Origin: Intestinibacter sp.
GTDB lineage: Bacteria; Bacillota; Clostridia; Peptostreptococcales; Peptostreptococcaceae
DNA length: 28,461 nucleotides
Assembly: GCF_022780145.1 (NCBI RefSeq)
Contig: NZ_JALEXO010000199.1
Span: 1-28,461 of the forward strand
Direction of reading: 5' to 3'
A program made the position numbers and the translations under genes. The stretch's first letter is position 1. Each line of letters starts with the position of its first letter. Of this stretch, positions 23,151 to 28,461 are shown piece by piece. The notes under the pieces were generated by a model. It did no database searches. It saw only the letters and a list, made by a program, of their open reading frames with translations, and was not told the DNA's origin.

Positions 23151-23197
23151 ATTATAGAATATACGGTTTAAATATTTTGTCATTTTCAACAGTCGAA
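23151..23197 (-). promoter_or_regulatory. Candidate Spo0A-controlled spoIIG promoter with wide spacing
   Basis: On the minus strand TGTTGAA (23185-23191) and TTCGACT (23191-23197; AGTCGAA on plus) each match the 0A box TGTCGAA at 6 of 7 positions. Just downstream is ATGACA (23178-23183), and TATAAT is found at 23151-23156 with 21 bases between them. The Bacillus spoIIG promoter is known for an unusual 22-base gap between -35 and -10 and 0A boxes near -35, so the arrangement is closely similar. Leader length would be about 65 bases. Confidence 0.55.
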
Positions 23198-23263
23198 TAT
23201 AAAATAATTTTTCTAAAAAAATACAATTATTTTTTACATCCTACCTTCTAAATAATTTTATAT

Positions 23264-23899
23264 TTATGGTCTTATAATTTTATCGGCTTGTGACATTTTT
23301 TCAACTATAAAATACATATTTGTGACCTCTCCAACTTCTAGCTTGTCTGCTAAATCGTAGTAGTTCAAACATGTACCACAGCTTAAAATTTCTACTCCTT
23401 GTGCTTGTAGTGTTTTTAAATCTTCAATAGATTTAGAACCCTCTGTAGATAATTTTACTCCTGAATTGTAAAGTAATACAGTACTTGGAAGCTCATCTAA
23501 TTCAGTTAACGCGAATATAAATCCTTTCATAAGTATTTCGCCTAGCTCTTCACTTCCTTGTCCCATTTGATTGCTGCTAAGCACTACTACTGTATTGGTT
23601 TTTCTATCTGGATAACAAACTTCACCTTGTTCGTTTTTAGCTTTCTCTACTTGATCTTGTTTAGCTTCTGACAAATCACCAGTTTTTATTTTTATGACAT
23701 AATGTTGTTGATTTATTTTTTCACATGAATACTCTAATTTTTTTTGTTTTGCCATTTTACTTAAATTTTGTACTGCGATTTCATTGTCTACACTAACTGA
23801 TATTATACTTGGTTGTGTCATTTCACTTAAAGCCTTCTTCGTCTTTATTACTGGAATTGGACATTGATCTCCTCTAGCATCTATTTCTATTTCTCTCAT
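23264..23899 (-). CDS. yedF: Sulfurtransferase-like selenium metabolism protein YedF
   Basis: A 211-residue two-domain protein. Residues 1-75 are a TusA/SirA-like domain with the CPxP motif (GDQCPIPVIKTKKAL; the cysteine is C13). Residues about 100-211 are a DsrE-like domain with VVVLSSNQMGQGSEELGEILMKGF and ILSCGTCLNYYDLADKLEVG, whose CGTC cysteines could carry sulfur or selenium. The family is found almost only with selenophosphate synthetase and is thought to deliver or channel selenium; this has not been fully proven biochemically. It is 40 bases after selD at the end of the selenium operon. No clear terminator follows, only a weak AT-only dyad. Confidence 0.93.
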   Translation of the reverse strand: MREIEIDARGDQCPIPVIKTKKALSEMTQPSIISVSVDNEIAVQNLSKMAKQKKLEYSCEKINQQHYVIKIKTGDLSEAKQDQVEKAKNEQGEVCYPDRKTNTVVVLSSNQMGQGSEELGEILMKGFIFALTELDELPSTVLLYNSGVKLSTEGSKSIEDLKTLQAQGVEILSCGTCLNYYDLADKLEVGEVTNMYFIVEKMSQADKIIRP

Positions 23900-23939
23900 C
23901 TTATTCTTCCTTTCTTTATTTAAAATTATTATTTTTTAA

Positions 23940-24965
23940 TTAATTTACAATTATTTTATATTTTTGTTCTTCTACAATTTCGCCTATTATACCACATGGC
24001 AATTCTAATGTTTTTAATTCTTCTATAAGCTCATCTGCATCCTTTGGATTTACTGCTATCAATAGCCCTCCTGATGTCTGTGGATCAAATAATATTTCCT
24101 CCATAGCAAAATCATCTATATTAAATAGTACTTTGTCTTCAAGGAAATTTCTATTTCTCTGTGCAGCAGCTGTAAGTAAAAATTCAGATGCGTAGTTTTT
24201 CGCTTCTTCTATATAAGGCACTTTATCGCTATTTAATACGGCTGAACACTTACCTGCTACCATTTCATTTAGATGTCCAAGCAAGCTAAACCCTGTTACA
24301 TCTGTGCATGCATGAATATCGTATTTTCTAGAGATTTCTGATGCATATTTATTCAATGTGCACATAGAATTAATCGCCTTTTCCATAGCCTCTTTACTAG
24401 CTTCACCTACTCTATTTGCTGTAGCAATTATTCCGACTCCTAGAGGCTTAGTAAGTATCAATTTATCTCCTATTTTACAACCGTTATTTGAATATATTTT
24501 ATTTGGGTTTATAACTCCTGTAACAGATAGTCCATATTTTACATCTTGGTCCATTATAGAATGTCCCCCTGATAAAACACCACCTGCTTCTTGAACCTTT
24601 TCAGTTCCTCCAAGTATTATATCTCCTAATATATTCAAATCCATTTGCTCTGGAAAGCATACTATATTTAAGGCAGTTTTAACCTCTCCACCCATAGCGT
24701 ATATATCGCTTAGAGCATTTGCTGCAGCTATTTTCCCAAATGTATACGGATCATCTACCATCGGTGGGAAAAAGTCTAGTGTCTGTACTATGGCTATATC
24801 ATCAGTTATCTTATAAACTGATGCATCGTCGTTACTCTCAAATCCTATAAGTAAATTTTCGTCGTGTTTTCTAGGTATTTTATCTAGAACTCGGCTCAAA
24901 ACACCTGGTCCTAGCTTTGCAGTACAGCCTCCGCCTTTGCAAAATACTATATCTTTTTTACTCAT
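23940..24965 (-). CDS. selD: Selenide, water dikinase (selenophosphate synthetase)
   Basis: A 341-residue enzyme that makes selenophosphate from selenide and ATP, the selenium donor for Sec-tRNA and selenouridine. The N-terminal glycine-rich loop is FCKGGGCTAKLGPGVL. Its C14 (TGT codon) aligns with the essential C17 of the E. coli enzyme and K17 with the essential lysine; the second cysteine of the E. coli CGC motif is alanine here. No selenocysteine codon is used at this position. IVQTLDFFPPMVDDPYTFGKIAAANALSDIYAMGG and LSGGHSI are standard ATP/metal-binding blocks. AGAGG precedes the ATG; a 13-base repeat of that site region lies 22 bases upstream. Confidence 0.97.
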   Translation of the reverse strand: MSKKDIVFCKGGGCTAKLGPGVLSRVLDKIPRKHDENLLIGFESNDDASVYKITDDIAIVQTLDFFPPMVDDPYTFGKIAAANALSDIYAMGGEVKTALNIVCFPEQMDLNILGDIILGGTEKVQEAGGVLSGGHSIMDQDVKYGLSVTGVINPNKIYSNNGCKIGDKLILTKPLGVGIIATANRVGEASKEAMEKAINSMCTLNKYASEISRKYDIHACTDVTGFSLLGHLNEMVAGKCSAVLNSDKVPYIEEAKNYASEFLLTAAAQRNRNFLEDKVLFNIDDFAMEEILFDPQTSGGLLIAVNPKDADELIEELKTLELPCGIIGEIVEEQKYKIIVN

Positions 24966-25009
24966 AATAAAACCTCTTTTCCTAAAAATTAAAACCTCTT
25001 TTAAATATA

Positions 25010-26893
25010 TTAAAACAACCTTCTCTTATCTTCAATCCTAACTGTAACTTTATTTCTATCAAAATTTTCTAGCATAGCTATTGATATTTTTCTATTAGAT
25101 TTTGTAAGGTCTCTAAACTCAGCTACTGTTATTTCTTTATTTTTCTTTAGATAATTTATTAAATCATTTTTCACTTTTTCGTATACCTTTTTATCTAAGA
25201 ATTGTCCATCATTTATCTTTTGAATACTTTCTCCTATTAAAGCTTCAAAAACCTCTTCATAAAATTTATTTTTTCCACAAACTTCTTCTTCTGTTAAAAG
25301 CGATTTTAGTCCATTTTTTCTAAATTTACTTTCGATATCTTTTTTTATTTCTAACTGCTTTTTATTAAAGCAGACTTCAAAATCGTAATTAGATACCAAA
25401 TTGTTTTCGATTTTAATTTGTTTATTTTGAACCATCTTGTTGAATATTACATCTATATCTTTTACTTTTAAATTGTTATCAGTTCTAGATCTAAGCTCCT
25501 CCTTTAAAATACCCTTTCTCAGTCTGTATTTTTTATGATAATCACTTAAAATCTCTACTATCTTTTGGCATAATTTATCATATTGATTTATATGTATATA
25601 GTATTTATTTACTTTAACGACCTTATTTTCTTTGATTAAATCATCTAATTGAATTTTTATATCTTCTTCGTTGTCACCTGTATAGCTTATTAAATCCTTT
25701 AGAGTTATATAGTTAGCTAATTTTAGCTTCAAATACTCCTCGATTATATCCTTTAATTCTCCTCTTTCCTTGACTTTCAAAGACTCGATGACTTTTTCAT
25801 CGTGTATTTTATGCTTTTTAGGAGCTGTATCGATTATGACTCCACCACCTATAGTCTCCATAGGAGAATAAGATCTAATTATAAATCTATCTCCTTTCTT
25901 GGCCACAATTTTATCCTCTAGTCTAAGCTGAGCATATCCGCTTTCTCCATATGATATTTGGTCTTCATTTAGTGGAACTATTCTGCATAAAATCTCCCTT
26001 GTTCCGTGGAAAATTCTTATTCTATCCCAGTGTTTTAAGTTTTTTTTAGCATGCTCAACCAGAGATATATTTACGTCTATCATCATCGATTCTTCAACTG
26101 AACCAGTAGCTGCGATTACATCTCCCCTTTGTATTTCACTGACTTTTATATTCGATAAATTGATAGCCGTTCTTTGACCTGCATAGGCTGTCTTTACATC
26201 TACTCCATGAACCTGCAGATTTCTGACTTTTACATTCTTTTCAGCTGGATATATAGTAAGCTCTTCGTCTAAATCTATTTTTCCTTCAATCAAGGTTCCA
26301 GTTACTATAGTTCCGAATCCTTTTAATGAAAATACCCTATCTATACTCATTCTAGATGGAGAATCGATTTTCTTTTCTTCTATATTTTCACTTAATTCGT
26401 CAATTTTTTCAACTAATTCATCTAGACCTCTTCTCGAAATAGAATCAACTTCTACAATAGGTGCATTTTCAATAAATAATCCCTTTATCTTTTCCTTTAT
26501 ATCGTCTTTAACTAATTCTATAAATTCATCATCGACTAAGTCACATTTAGTTAAAACTATTATCCCATTTTTCACATCTAAATAATTCAAAATATCTAAA
26601 TGCTCAATAGTCTGAGGCATCACACCCTCATCTGCTGCTATTACTAATAAGACAATATCTATTCCACATGCTCCAGCTAGCATATTTTTTATAAATTTTT
26701 CATGTCCTGGAACATCGACTATCCCGACACGTTTTTTGCTCGGCAAATCAAAATATGTAAATCCTAAATTAATAGATATTCCCCTTTGCTTTTCCTCCTT
26801 TAAATTATCTGTTTCCCTACCTGTAAGAGCTCTTATCAATGTTGTCTTGCCATGGTCTATATGTCCTGCTGTTCCTACAATTATATTTTTCAT
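25010..26893 (-). CDS. selB: Selenocysteine-specific elongation factor SelB
   Basis: A 627-residue GTPase that carries Sec-tRNA(Sec) to UGA codons with a downstream SECIS hairpin. The EF-Tu-like part has the P-loop GHIDHGKT (residues 10-17), DVPGHEKFIKNMLAGA, TKCD and domain II (VFSLKGFGTIVTGTLIEGKI). Domain III extends to about residue 350; the rest (GRELKD onward) is the C-terminal set of winged helices that binds the SECIS RNA, ending ISIAMLENFDRNKVTVR. It starts 15 bases after selA and is 44 before selD. It shows that the organism decodes some UGA as selenocysteine, although no selenoprotein gene is obvious in this window. Confidence 0.97.
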   Translation of the reverse strand: MKNIIVGTAGHIDHGKTTLIRALTGRETDNLKEEKQRGISINLGFTYFDLPSKKRVGIVDVPGHEKFIKNMLAGACGIDIVLLVIAADEGVMPQTIEHLDILNYLDVKNGIIVLTKCDLVDDEFIELVKDDIKEKIKGLFIENAPIVEVDSISRRGLDELVEKIDELSENIEEKKIDSPSRMSIDRVFSLKGFGTIVTGTLIEGKIDLDEELTIYPAEKNVKVRNLQVHGVDVKTAYAGQRTAINLSNIKVSEIQRGDVIAATGSVEESMMIDVNISLVEHAKKNLKHWDRIRIFHGTREILCRIVPLNEDQISYGESGYAQLRLEDKIVAKKGDRFIIRSYSPMETIGGGVIIDTAPKKHKIHDEKVIESLKVKERGELKDIIEEYLKLKLANYITLKDLISYTGDNEEDIKIQLDDLIKENKVVKVNKYYIHINQYDKLCQKIVEILSDYHKKYRLRKGILKEELRSRTDNNLKVKDIDVIFNKMVQNKQIKIENNLVSNYDFEVCFNKKQLEIKKDIESKFRKNGLKSLLTEEEVCGKNKFYEEVFEALIGESIQKINDGQFLDKKVYEKVKNDLINYLKKNKEITVAEFRDLTKSNRKISIAMLENFDRNKVTVRIEDKRRLF

Positions 26894-26908
26894 TTCAAAG
26901 AAGTCCCC

Positions 26909-28309
26909 CTAAAAAATTTCCTTCAATTCTTTTATTATAAAATCAAACTCATCCTCTTCTATAGTTCTGACATCCAAAATATACTTGTCTCCATTTATTC
27001 TGCCAATTATATGTGACTTACTATTTCTAAGCATCTTTTCTAGATAAGACACGCTAAATTTATCGGGTTTAATTGTAACTGTATATGTATCTAGCTTTTC
27101 AAGTGGCATTGAACCGCCTCCCACTTGAGATACATCTCTTTCCTTTTCGACAACTGCATCTATATTTAAATTTCGGATTTTATTCAAAAGTAGATCTGCT
27201 TTTTTATCTAGCTCATCTAATTTGCAAGTAATCATCTTCAAAGTTGGAATATTTTCAATTGCTTCATTTTCATCTAAATACATTCTCAATGTAGCTTCCA
27301 AAGCCGCTATAGTCATTTTGTCAACTCTCAAAGCTCTTGTCAGTTGATTTTTTTTCATTTTTTTTATGTACTTTTTCTTTCCGACTATGATTCCAGCTTG
27401 TGGACCTCCGAGCATTTTATCTCCACTAAATGTGACTACATCTGCCCCTTTTTTAATCGAATCTATTACAGTAGGCTCATAAGAAAGTCCGTATTTAGAT
27501 AAATCTATAAATACTCCACTTCCTAAATCCTCAATAATAGGCAGTTCTCTAAATTCTTCTTCTTGCTTTAACTCATCGATTCCGACAGACTCTGTAAATC
27601 CCAATATTCTGTAATTACTTGTATGTACCTTCATTATAGCCTTAGTATTCTCGTTAAAGGCTTTTTTGTAATCTCTTATATGTGTTTTATTTGTAGAGCC
27701 GACTTCTACTAATTTACCACTACCTAATTCCATAATACTAGATATTCTAAAGCTTCCACCGACTTCTACAAGCTCACCTCTAGAAACTATAACTTCTCCG
27801 TCTTTTGCCAATGTGTCGAGCACTAATAAGACAGCAGCTGCATTATTATTTACAATTAAAACATCCTCTGCTCCTGTAAGCTCTTTTATAATTTCTACTA
27901 AATGGTCATATCTCGAACCTCTTTTCCCCTCTGACAAATCGTACTCCAAATTACAATATCCAAATGCAATATCGACTAAATCATCTTTTATCTTTGGACT
28001 AAGTCTAGATCTTCCTAAATTAGTATGTAAAATTATTCCTGTCCCATTTACAACTTTTTCAATAGACAACTCAAATTTTTCTTTTATAGAATTTATTATA
28101 TCGACTATTAAATCATCTTCTTTTATATCAAATAAATCTATATCCTTTTCATCTAAAAAAATAATTTCTTCTCTTTTTCTATTTATTTCTTCTCTTATGG
28201 ACTCTAATATTAATTTTCTTGGATAGCAATCCATTAAGGCCTCTATTTTACCATTTGATAAAATTTTATCAACTGAAGGCAATTTTGAAAAAGCTTGATT
28301 TTTTTTCAA
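26909..28309 (-). CDS. selA: L-seryl-tRNA(Sec) selenium transferase
   Basis: A 466-residue PLP enzyme that converts Ser-tRNA(Sec) to Sec-tRNA(Sec) with selenophosphate. The N-terminal domain LPSVDKIL starts close to the first residue, as in the family. The chosen start is TTG 28309 (LKKNQAFSKLPSVD), about five bases after GGGGGGAG; the frame could be read back to an ATG at 28384, but those 25 residues do not look like SelA and lack a site. VVNGTGIILHTNLGRS, VNNNAAAVLLVL, and TFSGDKMLGGPQAG with PLP lysine K298 are visible. An ATG two bases before the TTG is in a different frame, with an A8 run directly after. It heads the selenium operon; I see no convincing promoter in the 80 bases upstream. 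Confidence 0.95.
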   Translation of the reverse strand: MKKNQAFSKLPSVDKILSNGKIEALMDCYPRKLILESIREEINRKREEIIFLDEKDIDLFDIKEDDLIVDIINSIKEKFELSIEKVVNGTGIILHTNLGRSRLSPKIKDDLVDIAFGYCNLEYDLSEGKRGSRYDHLVEIIKELTGAEDVLIVNNNAAAVLLVLDTLAKDGEVIVSRGELVEVGGSFRISSIMELGSGKLVEVGSTNKTHIRDYKKAFNENTKAIMKVHTSNYRILGFTESVGIDELKQEEEFRELPIIEDLGSGVFIDLSKYGLSYEPTVIDSIKKGADVVTFSGDKMLGGPQAGIIVGKKKYIKKMKKNQLTRALRVDKMTIAALEATLRMYLDENEAIENIPTLKMITCKLDELDKKADLLLNKIRNLNIDAVVEKERDVSQVGGGSMPLEKLDTYTVTIKPDKFSVSYLEKMLRNSKSHIIGRINGDKYILDVRTIEEDEFDFIIKELKEIF

Positions 28310-28389
28310 ACATACTCCCCCCTTGTATAATGTAGTTGTAATATTTAATAGAAAACTTTCAAGTAATCTACCGAACATTAACAACTCTT

Positions 28390-28461
28390 CTAAAATTTAA
28401 TTCTATTTAAAATCCTATCGGATCTTAACTCATTTCTTAATTCGTTTTCTATTAAATTATT
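28390..28461 (-). CDS. Possible C-terminal end of an unidentified gene (cut by window edge)
   Basis: From the right edge, one minus-strand frame reads 23 residues (NNLIENELRNELRSDRI then LNRIKF) to a TAG at 28390-28392. The charged, protein-like composition suggests a true C-terminus, but 69 bases are too few to be sure or to name it. If real, its stop lies about 80 bases before the selA start. Confidence 0.3.
   Translation of the reverse strand, partial: NNLIENELRNELRSDRILNRIKF

Noticed and set aside
23198..23263. Terminator after yedF
   Set aside because: Only AT pairs (AAAATAATT/AATTATTTT) with a long loop can form; there is no GC-containing stem, so it cannot be told from background AT-rich sequence.
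23080..23263. tRNA-Sec (selC) gene in the gap between yedF and spoIIGA
   Set aside because: The gap is almost entirely AT, with no GC-rich acceptor or long variable arm; none of the other gaps fits a 95-base tRNA either.

Overview
The window looks like a stretch of chromosome from a low-GC, spore-forming anaerobic Firmicute, most likely of the Peptostreptococcaceae (the Clostridioides/Romboutsia/Paraclostridium group). The reasons are the very AT-rich base composition, strong GGAGG-type ribosome binding sites, the endosporulation genes spoIIGA, sigE, sigG and spoIVA, and a gene order (sepF region, serS, spoIVA-gpsA-plsY-der, YIEGIA genes, nrdR, sigG-sigE-spoIIGA) of the kind found in that family. 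The family assignment is inference from gene content and is not proved. Every supported gene lies on the minus strand, so transcription runs from high to low coordinates throughout. I see no tRNA, rRNA, insertion sequence, prophage or CRISPR array.

Layout in the direction of transcription. (1) 28461-28390: the last 23 codons of a possible unidentified gene. (2) 28309-23264: a selenium operon, selA-selB-selD-yedF, for making and inserting selenocysteine. (3) 23079-20639: spoIIGA-sigE-sigG, preceded by a promoter region with Spo0A-box-like sites and ended by a strong terminator. (4) 20394-16867: ymxH/ylmC-like PRC-barrel gene, nrdR, pgeF, and an OmpR/PhoR-type two-component pair, then a terminator. 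(5) 16750-14666: two tandem YIEGIA-family membrane proteins and a small capping-type partner. (6) 14577-10233: a radical SAM DUF512 protein, der, plsY, gpsA, with a good sigma-A promoter and a strong terminator. (7) spoIVA with a sigma-E-like promoter and terminator. (8) alsT, an alanine/glycine:Na+ symporter, with an unusual structured leader. (9) serS with a near-consensus promoter. (10) A UPF0237 (ACT)-UPF0210 pair. (11) 3004-1: a HlyD-like membrane protein, yggS (ylmE), sepF, yggT (ylmG) and the 5' part of ylmH, the division-associated cluster found in many Firmicutes.

The genes join housekeeping functions (seryl-tRNA charging, phospholipid entry via GpsA/PlsY, ribosome assembly by Der) with cell division and sporulation (SpoIIGA activates pro-sigma-E, which in other spore formers drives spoIVA and the YIEGIA genes; sigma-G acts later in the forespore).

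The most striking observation is that sepF is interrupted by an in-frame UGA inside its conserved core, with perfectly recognisable SepF sequence on both sides, in a window that also encodes selenocysteine machinery. A nonsense mutation or sequence error is the simplest explanation, but it deserves checking. The second is a roughly 70-nt leader upstream of alsT with two near-identical small hairpins enclosed by a longer-range stem, starting exactly where a predicted promoter would begin transcription.
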